Shown here: positions 25,578 to 34,035 of the stretch, piece by piece
How the letters are laid out: each line of letters starts with the position of its first letter
How positions within the stretch are numbered: the first letter of the stretch is position 1
Notes under the pieces: model-generated
What the model saw: the letters and a program-made list of their open reading frames with translations, nothing else
The model's database searches: none
What the model was told of the DNA's origin: nothing
Source of the DNA: Fen-1258 sp964449775
Lineage (GTDB): Bacteria; Bacteroidota; Ignavibacteria; Ignavibacteriales; Melioribacteraceae
NCBI GenBank assembly: GCA_964449775.1
Contig: CAYVBQ010000014.1
Location: 1 to 64,000 of the forward strand
Direction: 5' to 3'
Length of the DNA: 64,000 nt
Made by a program: the position numbers and the translations under genes

Positions 25578-25707
25578 GTTGGTTTTAATCATGCCTTCGG
25601 CAGACAAGTATTGTCAAACGTGTCCCGCTCCTCTTGCGGGAGAAACATCCACCGAAGGTGGATAAATTTGTCCAGAAGGAATACCTTCGGCAAAAGCAAA
25701 TCACAAC
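25578..25707. repeat. Terminal CRISPR repeat interrupted by four short palindromic insertions
   Basis: The 130 bp contain the complete 46-bp repeat in five pieces of 12, 9, 7, 3 and 15 bp, in order and without base loss. The four inserts are 20 bp (core GCCTTCGGC), 23 bp (TCCCGC TCCTCTT GCGGGA), 19 bp (CCACC GAA GGTGG) and 22 bp (GAAGG AATA CCTTC), at 25590-25609, 25619-25641, 25649-25667 and 25671-25692. Exact edges are ambiguous by a base or two. The reconstructed repeat has CATTTG, like its neighbours. Confidence 0.9.
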
Positions 25708-25730
25708 TGCAATTTCCACAACGAAGAATA

Positions 25731-26882
25731 CTAATAATTAAAATCGCGGGGTTCGCCTAAAAGCTCTCTCCCTTCCAAAACCAATTCCTTAAAGTAATCT
25801 CCGACATGATCTATTCCTTCTCTCCATCCCCGTTCTTTTTCAAACGCCAGCCCGTTTTGAATCCTAAACAAATAACTCTTATAAACAACAGGGAATCTCT
25901 CAATAATTTTTTGCTTAATGTAATTATTCGATGCCGCAATTATACTTTCATGCCATTCCATCTTGCCGTCAAGGTGAATGGGTTTATCTGCAAGTTTAAG
26001 GGTTTCAATTGCCTCTTCCAAATCTTTATCATCATAAACATCGTACCATTTCTCACGGCATTCACGTGCATATTGTATTTTATATTCTTCAAATTTATTA
26101 ATGAATTTCGATAGTTCTTCTTCTTGATAATAATAAAAATCCGGTTTGTTGTCGGTAGGAGTTATAGGTTTGTTTCTATTTTTTTCTTTTTCTTTTGCAT
26201 TTCTTTGATCCCTTGCAATCTTGATATACTTTTCTTCCTTTTCCCCTCTTACATTAGGCAGGTGATACAATGAAGAAAGACCTGTAACAGCTTCATAATA
26301 TTCGTACCAGGCTGGAGGTTCTTGGACATACTCACTTTCGCTGTCGAAATAATGCTGTTTGAAGTCATCGTATTCTTGCCAATCCGTATGGTCGAAATTG
26401 AAAATACCATCGTAAGACGAGTTTTCCAGGAAATGAACGTACCTTTCCACCTCTCCACTTGTAATGGGTGAGAGGAAAAGACACTCTTCAATTTTATGAC
26501 TCCAATAATTAAAATCGTTAGTGATTTTAATTTCCGGTATGTCTATCTGCTTCGCACGCCATAAGCATTGCATGTCGAAAAGTTTCCGTTGTTGAATTTC
26601 CCACAATTTTTCCCAGGCAAGAAAGGAAAACCTCGACTCGGCATTCTCAACATGGTCAATATAATATTTACTGTTTACTACAAGTGATGCTTTTTCACCT
26701 GCAAAATATTCTTTGAATCTTTCAATACTTGCTTGATTATATTGATTAAAAAACTCCTTGTATTTGGGATTCTCATTAATATCTTTTAAGTATTCTACGG
26801 TAAGCAGTTTAATCCGGTCGGAATCAGAAAGATTTGATTTTTCTTTTTCTTCCGGTTCGTTTTGTTTTTTTTCATTCGTCAT
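25731..26882 (-). CDS. Unrecognised cytoplasmic protein next to the CRISPR array
   Basis: The 383-residue protein starts best at ATG 26882, which has GGGAG six bases upstream; a TTG at 26900 is also in frame. There is no signal peptide or transmembrane helix. It is rich in Glu, Lys, Tyr and Trp and predicted to be helical, with a low-complexity charged segment in the middle (RDQRNAKEKEKNRNKPIT) and several aromatic clusters (PPAWYEYYEAV, DFYYYQEEE). It is convergent with the cas genes, ending 24 bases from the array, so its 3' end faces the array's crRNA transcription start. I do not recognise a domain; a link to CRISPR is possible from position only. Confidence 0.7.
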   Translation of the reverse strand: MTNEKKQNEPEEKEKSNLSDSDRIKLLTVEYLKDINENPKYKEFFNQYNQASIERFKEYFAGEKASLVVNSKYYIDHVENAESRFSFLAWEKLWEIQQRKLFDMQCLWRAKQIDIPEIKITNDFNYWSHKIEECLFLSPITSGEVERYVHFLENSSYDGIFNFDHTDWQEYDDFKQHYFDSESEYVQEPPAWYEYYEAVTGLSSLYHLPNVRGEKEEKYIKIARDQRNAKEKEKNRNKPITPTDNKPDFYYYQEEELSKFINKFEEYKIQYARECREKWYDVYDDKDLEEAIETLKLADKPIHLDGKMEWHESIIAASNNYIKQKIIERFPVVYKSYLFRIQNGLAFEKERGWREGIDHVGDYFKELVLEGRELLGEPRDFNY

Positions 26883-27328
26883 TTCTAACTCCCGGTTCAA
26901 AAAATGTTAATCAACTGTATAAACTCCAGAGCAGCTCAGGGGTAATCCGGAGGTATCTCCCTCGATTCACTTCTTAAGTGAAGTGAGTATGTAAGGAATT
27001 TTACCTTTACACTTGCGAAGAATACGCAAAGGTTGATTAATTAATTGACACAAAGAGATTTCTATAGAAAATAAAATTATCCCGCTAACGCAAATATAAT
27101 AGTTTGACTGAATTCTTTTTATCTAAATATACCGGGTGTAAGAAATATTATTCTTTAAAACAGCGAAAGGGTCAAAGACCCTTCCCTACATACAATTAAT
27201 TAACGGTAAATTGAGTAGAGACGAGGCATGCCTCGTCTCTACATATTGGTTGATAATTATTATTCCGTTTATGTCGTTTGGCATTATATAATAAGAGACG
27301 TCCCATGGGACGTCTCTACACAAAATAA
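26883..27328. repeat. Intergenic region filled with palindromes
   Basis: No gene is seen. From left to right: a hairpin CACTTC TTAA GTGAAGTG near 26970; AAGGGTCAAAGACCCTT at about 27169-27185, a relative of that at 15.67 kb; a perfect 28-bp palindrome at 27215-27242 (half GTAGAGACGAGGCA); and a 28-bp palindrome at 27292-27319 (half GTAGAGACGTCCCA, two mismatches in the other arm). The last two share outer bases GTAGAGAC but differ in the centre. Confidence 0.85.
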
Positions 27329-29722
27329 TTAAACGAGTGATTCTTTCGATCTTCTGTAAGCGGAAATTAAGAATCCCGCTACAACAACAAGCACACCAAT
27401 CCAAACTAAACTGATGAATGGTTTGATGCTTGCTTCAACCGTTAAAACTTCTTTTGGCTTTTCTAAGGAACTGTTTGCCGAGGATATTTTTGATAATTCA
27501 AGGTTGACTTTACCCGAAGCATCCATACTTCCAAGTTTAATTCTGAGATTTGCATCTTTCAAATCAACGGGTATATGTTCTTGTTTGCCGGCAACACTTT
27601 TCATCATCGGTTCGACTTCTGTGGTTTTGTAGTTATACTTTACAGAAAGTTTTGCGCCTATCTGGAAATCTTTTCCAGCCATCATTGCTTCACGTACTTC
27701 GGGAGGAAAGTCGAATTGAGTGAATGTAATTTCCACACCGTTGTAATTAGTAGTCTCTCCTTTTTGGATAGAAATTGAAGTTGCCGTTTCATTTTCATTT
27801 CCTTCGGAATAACTCACAGGTTCAACATAAAAATCTTTTGTGAATCCGACTAAAATATCGGGCTCGCGCATAAGACTATTATTAAACTCAGCAATGAACA
27901 TAACCGGCGCGATAGTGCTTACACTATTTCCGCTTTTAACTTCGATGTTCATTTTATATTTCTTACCATTCTCAAAAGGTTCTATCCCTTTAAAAGTAAG
28001 ATCGTGCCCAAAAAGATTTACCGTTTCACCTTTTACAAGATCAATCTGTTTTTGCTCGGATTTACCTCCTGTTGCAAGAACACCAATTAAGAAAATTGAG
28101 ATACCGATGTGAGCAATGTATGGTCCGACAAACGATTTTCTTCCGCGGAATATTTTGTACGCAACTTCTCCATTTACAAAAAGAGCAAATGCAGATGAGA
28201 GTGTGAGGATAACATGCATCAGGTTATGAACTCCGCCAACAACTACAACCAGAAGAGTGAAAACTAATGTTGCAATTATAGAAAACCGTGATTGATTCCA
28301 AATATCTTTTCCATCAGTGAATTTCCACTTCAATAAAACGCTTAAGCCATTCAGCAAACCAATAATTATTGCGATCGGAAGATTCAATTCATTATAGAAA
28401 CTTGTCTGAACCGTTGTGCCGAAGATAGGTGCCGAGGTTCCGACAAGAATAATAATTGCAGAAGCTATTAAGGCAACGGAACCAGTGAAAAGTGCTAACT
28501 CGCGCGAGAGAACATTTTCTTCAAATGTGAAATTCTTAGTAAGATACTTCCAACGGTATACAACTCCACCAATTCCAATGAGTGTGAACGCAGAAAGGAG
28601 AATCACTAAGAACCAATAAACCATCATTCCGGGTTCACCGAATGAATGAACCGAAGCATCTCCTAGAATTCCGCTTCTGGTTAAGAAAGTGCTGTAGAGT
28701 ACAAGTATGTATGTCATGATGCTCAATATCAGATTCATCTTCACAAATCTTCCAACACTGCCCTTCTCTTGTGTTTTATTTTGCACAAGTAGTGTGTGAA
28801 TTGATGCGACACCTACAATCCATGGTATAAGCGAAGAATTTTCGACAGGATCCCACCCCCAATAACCGCCCCATCCAAGAATGCTGTAAGCCCAATAACC
28901 GCCAAGCATAATTCCTAAGCCAAGCACCATCGTGCTGGAAAGAACCCAAGGCAATGCTTGTTTTACCCAATCGCGATATTCGTTTTTCAAAATTGCCGCC
29001 ATTGCAAATGCAAATGGGACTGTAGACATTGCAAATCCTACGAACAGAATCGGCGGATGTATCTGCATCCAAAAATTTTGGAGCAGCGGATTTAATCCTT
29101 TTCCTTGAATAATAAAATCATTCAGCGCCACATTACTGGAAACAAGCGATGCGTAAAGTTCTTTACCCATCTGGATGAACTGCTTATTAGATTGCGGATC
29201 GTTGAAGATAAAATTTTGTATTGCCGATAATGAAAGGAACGCGGGATTGATATTCTTCAATTCGAGATAATCGCTCTCCATCCAGATATAATTGAATGGC
29301 GATTTCAGAAGCGGACTAATCATAACCACCAAACCGGCGAGGCAAAGCGTAAAGATCATCATCACGCGTTGTTCAAGATCGCCGCGCTTAGATGTGTAAT
29401 CTAGAAGGACTAATCCAATGATAGCCGTGAAGAAAGTCCATAGCAGAAAACTTCCCTCTTGACCGGCGTAGAAAGTTGACATTAACAATCCGGTGGAAAG
29501 ATCACTTCCGCTATAGTTGTAAACATACTTATACTGATATTGATGAGTAAGAATTGCATGTAGTAGAAGTGCCGAAGATGCAATTATCATAATCGCAGTA
29601 GTGTGATAACCTATACGTGCCAGCTTTAATGTATTTTCATAACCTTTAAAGGTTAGATAATACATAATAACCGTGAACACTCCGGCAAGTAATGCCAGAG
29701 TGAGTAATATATTACCAATCAT
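27329..29722 (-). CDS. ccmF: Cytochrome c heme lyase CcmF-like
   Basis: The 797-residue membrane protein has about 14 transmembrane helices and the tryptophan-rich WWD heme-handling motif (GGYWGWDPVENSSLIPW), preceded by the conserved histidine segment MQIHPPILFVGFAM. A large soluble domain (about 560-760) near the C-terminus precedes a last helix (SLVWIGVLVVVAGFLIS). CcmF is the part of the system I heme lyase that attaches heme to CxxCH motifs on the periplasmic side. It is the last gene of the ccmC-ccmD-ccmE-ccmF run, with a GGAG site just upstream of its start. The octaheme cytochrome at 11831-13327 is an obvious client. Confidence 0.92.
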   Translation of the reverse strand: MIGNILLTLALLAGVFTVIMYYLTFKGYENTLKLARIGYHTTAIMIIASSALLLHAILTHQYQYKYVYNYSGSDLSTGLLMSTFYAGQEGSFLLWTFFTAIIGLVLLDYTSKRGDLEQRVMMIFTLCLAGLVVMISPLLKSPFNYIWMESDYLELKNINPAFLSLSAIQNFIFNDPQSNKQFIQMGKELYASLVSSNVALNDFIIQGKGLNPLLQNFWMQIHPPILFVGFAMSTVPFAFAMAAILKNEYRDWVKQALPWVLSSTMVLGLGIMLGGYWAYSILGWGGYWGWDPVENSSLIPWIVGVASIHTLLVQNKTQEKGSVGRFVKMNLILSIMTYILVLYSTFLTRSGILGDASVHSFGEPGMMVYWFLVILLSAFTLIGIGGVVYRWKYLTKNFTFEENVLSRELALFTGSVALIASAIIILVGTSAPIFGTTVQTSFYNELNLPIAIIIGLLNGLSVLLKWKFTDGKDIWNQSRFSIIATLVFTLLVVVVGGVHNLMHVILTLSSAFALFVNGEVAYKIFRGRKSFVGPYIAHIGISIFLIGVLATGGKSEQKQIDLVKGETVNLFGHDLTFKGIEPFENGKKYKMNIEVKSGNSVSTIAPVMFIAEFNNSLMREPDILVGFTKDFYVEPVSYSEGNENETATSISIQKGETTNYNGVEITFTQFDFPPEVREAMMAGKDFQIGAKLSVKYNYKTTEVEPMMKSVAGKQEHIPVDLKDANLRIKLGSMDASGKVNLELSKISSANSSLEKPKEVLTVEASIKPFISLVWIGVLVVVAGFLISAYRRSKESLV

Positions 29723-29743
29723 AAAATCTCCTAACTGCTAACC

Positions 29744-30133
29744 TTATGAGTTAGCTTTTTGGCCCGGTTGATCTTGATATTTTGACGGGCACTTGGTGAG
29801 AATATCGGTCGCGTGAAAATTGCCCTGAGTGTATTTACCGGTAACAACAACACTAGTTGATGATTCAAAGTTGTTTGGAATTGTTCCGTGATAATAGACC
29901 TTCATCTGATTACCTTCTGTATCCTTCATATAGAAAGAAAACACGTTATTGGTTTTATCAATCTCGTAATTTTTTTCCTTCACCCATGTACCGGTTGCTT
30001 TAATAGTTTTACCGGATTGCATAATCTTGGTAAAATTTTGCTCGTATGAAACATTAGTTTGTGTGAATAGATAGATCATCACACCAAGAAACACTACTAT
30101 AATAGCCCCGCCGAAGATATATTTATTTTTCAT
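29744..30133 (-). CDS. ccmE: Heme chaperone CcmE, CxxxY type
   Basis: The 129-residue protein has an N-terminal membrane anchor (residues 6-23) and an OB-fold periplasmic domain (TIKATGTWVKEKNYEI, FSFYMKDTEGNQMKVYYHG, SVVVTGKYTQGNFHATDILTKCPSKY). In most CcmE proteins the heme is bound by His in HxxxY; here the position is Cys115 with Tyr119 (CPSKY). This CxxxY variant is known from archaea and some Desulfovibrio-type bacteria. It passes heme from CcmC to CcmF. The gene lies 21 bases before ccmF and 4 bases after ccmD. Confidence 0.9.
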   Translation of the reverse strand: MKNKYIFGGAIIVVFLGVMIYLFTQTNVSYEQNFTKIMQSGKTIKATGTWVKEKNYEIDKTNNVFSFYMKDTEGNQMKVYYHGTIPNNFESSTSVVVTGKYTQGNFHATDILTKCPSKYQDQPGQKANS

Positions 30134-30137
30134 TGAA

Positions 30138-30287
30138 TTATTTCTCCTTTAATTCTTTTTCGATTGCTTTGAGACGTTTATCTGTATTTAACAGGAATAA
30201 AAATATTCCAGCCCACACAACAAGTACAATAACTAGAACAATGTATATCGAGTTTTTCTCGAAAAATCCTAAAAATCCGTTTTCCAA
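30138..30287 (-). CDS. ccmD: Small membrane protein CcmD-like
   Basis: A 49-residue frame starting with TTG at 30287 and ending TAA at 30138-30140. It encodes a single transmembrane helix (IYIVLVIVLVVWAGIFLFLL) followed by a basic, charged tail (NTDKRLKAIEKELKEK), the layout of CcmD, which stabilises the CcmC-CcmE heme-transfer complex. A GAGG lies six bases before the TTG. It fits exactly between ccmC (8-base gap) and ccmE (4-base gap), which is the main support. It is short and has a rare start codon, so it is easily missed. Confidence 0.82.
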   Translation of the reverse strand: MENGFLGFFEKNSIYIVLVIVLVVWAGIFLFLLNTDKRLKAIEKELKEK

Positions 30288-30295
30288 CCTCTACC

Positions 30296-31018
30296 TCAGT
30301 TTAATTTTTTAGAAAGATTTTCTTTTATGATAATCGCTTTGGCTCTAAGATTCCACAACCAGTAATAAAGAATTGTGAAGGCAAAGAGTGATGTAAAAAA
30401 TACCAACCTCATACTCCCGTTCATTTTAAAATCAACAACAGGACTTGTACCCTGAACAACTTTATTTGTTACCGGATCAATTTCCAGTGAGCCCGGGTGC
30501 AATCCCATCATAATTCTCGGCATGATGAAAATAAAAAACGGAACGGTTAAGAAGGCAATAATTGAATATACCGCCGATAGCCGTGCGCGTTTATCTTCAT
30601 TATCAATAGCGGAACGAAGCGCAAAGAGAGAGCCGTAAATTAACAATAGAATAAAGATGCTTGTTTCGCGCGGGTCCCAATTCCAAAATGAGCCCCAATT
30701 AAATTTTGCCCATATTGATCCCGTAACTGTGGCTAAAATTGAGAACATCATTCCAAGTTGAAGAGCCGCGGATGATCTTGAATCATCATCCAAATTTTTA
30801 TTACGTAAATATTTTACTCCGTAAATCATTGCCATCAGAAAAGCCACTACAGAGAGCCAGGCAGTCGGTACATGAAAGAAAATTATTTTAGCTTTCTCTT
30901 CCAGTCCGGGAATTATCGGGAATTGAGTCCATGAAGTAGGGTGTGGTACAATTGGAAATGATATACCTGTGATGATGACAAAACACATTAGAACAAAGAG
31001 GGTTATTTTCCAAATCAT
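30296..31018 (-). CDS. ccmC: Heme transporter/handling protein CcmC-like
   Basis: The start is chosen at 31018 (MIWKITLFVLMCFV), the usual N-terminus for the family; the frame is open to 31066. The 240-residue protein has six transmembrane helices, the WWD motif (WGSFWNWDPRETSIFI) and the two conserved periplasmic histidines (FFHVPTAW and GLHPGSL). CcmC loads heme onto CcmE. It is the first gene of a four-gene operon; the ABC exporter subunits CcmA and CcmB and the thioreduction genes are not in the window. Confidence 0.92.
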   Translation of the reverse strand: MIWKITLFVLMCFVIITGISFPIVPHPTSWTQFPIIPGLEEKAKIIFFHVPTAWLSVVAFLMAMIYGVKYLRNKNLDDDSRSSAALQLGMMFSILATVTGSIWAKFNWGSFWNWDPRETSIFILLLIYGSLFALRSAIDNEDKRARLSAVYSIIAFLTVPFFIFIMPRIMMGLHPGSLEIDPVTNKVVQGTSPVVDFKMNGSMRLVFFTSLFAFTILYYWLWNLRAKAIIIKENLSKKLN

Positions 31019-31176
31019 ATACGTTCTTTCTATGAGTAGAATAATTAATAGGATACTGTGGGTCAAAAATAGGTAATTGAATCTTGATTTTCAAAGAAAC
31101 ATAATATTCTTATGAAGATAGAACTTTAGTAGGAATAACCTATTTTTAGATGAAGACTCAAACATATTTGTAGTAT

Positions 31177-31191
31177 AACCGTCTAACGGTT
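31177..31191. repeat. Solo REP-like palindrome
   Basis: AACCGT CTA ACGGTT lies 20 bases before the phosphatase gene. Its arms match the AACCGTT/AACGGTT palindromes of the cas region, so it may be a distant solo copy of the same family. Confidence 0.5.
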
Positions 31192-31210
31192 TAGAGAAAT
31201 AGAGAATAGA

Positions 31211-32293
31211 GTGTCAAATTCGAACCCGATAAAAAGATTATTCGATCTCTACACTAGCGATTTGAGCTATCAAGAGATTGAGCGCCTCATCAAGAGAGAA
31301 GCCGGAGAAGTTTATGATTTTTTTGCAAAAGAAATTCCTAAACCCAACCCTTCGAAAAGTAAATTTTCACGAGGGCTAATTTTTCTCAGAAGTTTATTCA
31401 ACGCATTTATACTCAAACTCACACCCGCAAGAAGAGCTTTTTACTTAGCGTCTCTTCTTTTTTTTATAGTCGGCTATACAAGTGTGAATCATGGATATGC
31501 ATTGCTCGCATTCATCATACTCAATCTTTTACTTGCCTTCGAACTTGCCGATAAACTTTCTGCCCGCGGAGAATTAGACGTTGCACGTAAAATTCAATTC
31601 GATCTGATACCTAAACATTCAGCAAAGATTTTTAATTATGAAATTGTATCTTATTATGAACCTGCACGCGAAGTGGGTGGTGATTATTTCGATATTATAG
31701 AATCACCGGAAAGATCTTACATAGTGGTTGGAGATATTTCCGGCAAAGGGATGGCTGCTGCTCTTTATATGGTACGTGTTCAATCCATTATCCATATGCT
31801 GTTAGAAAGTCTAAGCGGAGTGAAGGAAATAATTATCAATCTTAAAAAATATTTCTCCAAAAATCTTAGAAGAGAATATTTTTTGACTCTTTCGATGGCA
31901 TCGGTGGAAAATGATGGATCCATAAAAATTTGCCGGGCAGGACATATGCCCACATTCTGGTTTAAAAGTAGCTCGAACGAATTTGTTATTGTTTGTCCGC
32001 AAGGACTTGGAATTGGTTTGAATGATAAGGGTATTTTCGAAAAGACATTGGAAGAAGTTACAATTCAACCGGAAAGCAAGGATATTATATTCTTCTTCAC
32101 CGATGGAATTTCTGAGGCGATGAATCCATACTTCCAGCTTTTTGGTGAAGAGAATATTAAACGTATTATAAAAGACAATTCGAATAAATCTGCCGAAGAA
32201 ATTAAAAGTGTATTGCTTAATGCCATCATCTCATTTAGAGGAACAGCATATCAAAATGACGATCTCACTTTCGTCATCCTAAAAGCAGATTAG
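31211..32293 (+). CDS. Membrane-associated PP2C (SpoIIE/RsbU-type) phosphatase
   Basis: The 360-residue protein has a short cytoplasmic N-terminus, two transmembrane helices (about 76-115, AFYLASLLFFIVGYTS and LLAFIILNLLLAFEL) and a C-terminal SpoIIE phosphatase domain. Metal-binding motifs are present: EVGGDYFDII, VGDISGKGMAAALYM and FTDGISEAMN. Such phosphatases dephosphorylate anti-anti-sigma factors in partner-switching pathways. The RsbW-like kinase at 34036-34452 is a likely partner; no STAS antagonist is visible nearby. The start is GTG at 31211. Its end overlaps the convergent Sel1-repeat gene by four bases. Confidence 0.88.
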   Translation: MSNSNPIKRLFDLYTSDLSYQEIERLIKREAGEVYDFFAKEIPKPNPSKSKFSRGLIFLRSLFNAFILKLTPARRAFYLASLLFFIVGYTSVNHGYALLAFIILNLLLAFELADKLSARGELDVARKIQFDLIPKHSAKIFNYEIVSYYEPAREVGGDYFDIIESPERSYIVVGDISGKGMAAALYMVRVQSIIHMLLESLSGVKEIIINLKKYFSKNLRREYFLTLSMASVENDGSIKICRAGHMPTFWFKSSSNEFVIVCPQGLGIGLNDKGIFEKTLEEVTIQPESKDIIFFFTDGISEAMNPYFQLFGEENIKRIIKDNSNKSAEEIKSVLLNAIISFRGTAYQNDDLTFVILKAD

Positions 32294-33825
32294 TTTACAT
32301 CGAAGATTTTAAACTCATCATCTTCGGGTCTTAGTTCATCATACATTCGTTTGAGAGAATTGAAAGCAGTTTCGTTTCCTCTTTGAGACGCCTGGCGGTA
32401 CAAACGAATTGCAATTCCTTTACTTTCTTTAACTCCTAATCCCTTCTCATAACAAAAACCAAGAGCTGTTTGAGCCAGGACTGATCCTTCATCTGAAATT
32501 TGTTCCAGAATTATTATATCCTCGGAAATATTTTGGGAAGTCGAATCAACAACATCACTAAACGCTATGCGAACAGCAGCTTCTTTGCTGCCCAATCCTT
32601 TCGCCATAGTCCAATACTCAAATGCTTTTTGTTTGTTCTTTTGAACGAGGGTTCCTGTCGAGTAAAGAAGACCCATTTCGATCATTGATGGGATGTGCTT
32701 TTTATCAACAGCATTCTTGAGGAAATCGAGCGCTTGTTGATTTGATTCGCCTCCGGCGAATTGGTTATCAAATCCTAGTGCAGAAATTCCAGCCCATGCA
32801 TACATAGCATTAGCGTCCCCGCTTGCAATTTTTTCTTTGAGTTTGCTAAATAGTTCTTTTGACTGAATCATTCTAAATAAATATTCACCCGCTTTGAGTG
32901 AGCCTAAACGATATGCACGCAGATAGTTAACAACTGTGAGAACCAAATCCTTTTGGAAAATAATTCCATTCTCATAACCACGACCAATAATTAATAGAGC
33001 TTCAGGACTTCCGCTCTCGGAGGCGAATTTTAGTAAACCAAATGTGCTTGTATCTTTTGGCATAGTTTCTTTGGTAAGATTATCTAATCCAAGAAAAATT
33101 TTCAACTCCTCAGGTTTTTTCTTAAGGACCTCATTTATCAGATCCTCTTTCTTATCTTTTTTATCGAAATCATAAAAATCCAAATCCCAATTTGGATTCA
33201 TCAATTGAGTTGTTTCCTCTCCCTGCTTAAGTGCGCTTTGAATGTCTTCCTTCGAAAGAGAATCCCGTGATGGTGAAAAACCGCTTTTCAATAATTGTTT
33301 TAATGCTTCTTTAGCCGGTTCATATTTACCCGCAGCGGCTAATTTGAAATAATGGTATGCCTTGTTTAAATCTCTATTGAGTAAAAGATTGTCTGTGTAT
33401 GATAATCCAACTGCAAATTGTGCATCCGGTAAACCTGCATTAGCGGCAACCTTAAAATTCTGATATGCTTCAAATGGATTCCAGGGCACGCCAATACCAT
33501 TATACAGCATTATTCCGTAATTGAAACGTGCAGCAGGCAGGTTTTGATCAACCGCTTTTCTTATCCAATAAATTGCCTTTGCAGTATCGGCTTGAAATCC
33601 GTTAGCGAGTAAGTAACGAAGACCAAGTTCATGCTCTGCGTAAGGATCGTTACGGTTTGCTTCTGTAACTAAAACATATCCTGCAATAAGAGAATAGGAA
33701 GGATATTTTGCTTTGATCAGTGGATATTTACGCGGGAAGTTATCTCTGAATGCTTCACTACGTGTAGAGTCCTGAGCAAATATTGAAATTGAAACGAGAA
33801 GAAAGAATGTGATAATACTTCGCAA
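32290..33825 (-). CDS. Exported Sel1-repeat protein
   Basis: The 511-residue protein has a signal peptide (MRSIITFFLLVSISIFAQ) and a series of Sel1-like repeats of about 36 residues. Clear units include AEHELGLRYLLANGFQADTAKAIYWIRKA, ARFNYGIMLYNGIGVPWNPFEAY, and near the C-terminus AQTALGFCYEKGLGVKESKGIAIRLYRQA. The middle region (about 190-270) is charged and lacks repeats. Sel1 proteins usually act as protein-protein scaffolds; here it would be periplasmic. No specific partner is suggested by the neighbourhood. Confidence 0.85.
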   Translation of the reverse strand: MRSIITFFLLVSISIFAQDSTRSEAFRDNFPRKYPLIKAKYPSYSLIAGYVLVTEANRNDPYAEHELGLRYLLANGFQADTAKAIYWIRKAVDQNLPAARFNYGIMLYNGIGVPWNPFEAYQNFKVAANAGLPDAQFAVGLSYTDNLLLNRDLNKAYHYFKLAAAGKYEPAKEALKQLLKSGFSPSRDSLSKEDIQSALKQGEETTQLMNPNWDLDFYDFDKKDKKEDLINEVLKKKPEELKIFLGLDNLTKETMPKDTSTFGLLKFASESGSPEALLIIGRGYENGIIFQKDLVLTVVNYLRAYRLGSLKAGEYLFRMIQSKELFSKLKEKIASGDANAMYAWAGISALGFDNQFAGGESNQQALDFLKNAVDKKHIPSMIEMGLLYSTGTLVQKNKQKAFEYWTMAKGLGSKEAAVRIAFSDVVDSTSQNISEDIIILEQISDEGSVLAQTALGFCYEKGLGVKESKGIAIRLYRQASQRGNETAFNSLKRMYDELRPEDDEFKIFDVN

Positions 33826-34035
33826 AGGTTTGCCAGTTTTTATTTGGTGATAAATTTAATTAAGGGTGGTTCTAAAAACTTCAATATTCTCTGCGGACTT
33901 TGCGTTCTCTACATTAAGTTTTTACAAAAAATAGTTTTTAGAACCCGCCTTAAGAGTATGAATTATAAGAATGACCTTATACAATGATTATGCGTGCATG
34001 TTTCTTGAATTAGACTTTTATTTTGGGGTCAGTGT

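Larger units (their letters stand above)
24135..25707 (-). CRISPR. CRISPR array, 46-bp repeats, at least 19 repeats
   Basis: On the plus strand each 46-bp repeat begins GTTGGTTTTAATATTG and ends AAAGCAAATCACAAC; crRNA orientation is the minus strand (repeat starting GTTGTGATTTGCTTTC), set by the tracrRNA anti-repeat. Repeats start at 24135, 24210, 24286, 24362, 24438, 24514, 24589, 24665, then after an N gap at 24819, 24895, 24971, 25046, 25122, 25198, 25274, 25350, 25426, 25502, and a broken one at 25578. Seventeen complete spacers of 29-30 bp are visible. The first 12 visible repeats carry CAATTG at their centre and the later ones CATTTG. Spacers at 24256-24285 and 24635-24664 are identical. 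Confidence 0.97.

Noticed and set aside
24263..25760. Open frames across the CRISPR array
   Set aside because: They are in-frame translations of the repeats and spacers.
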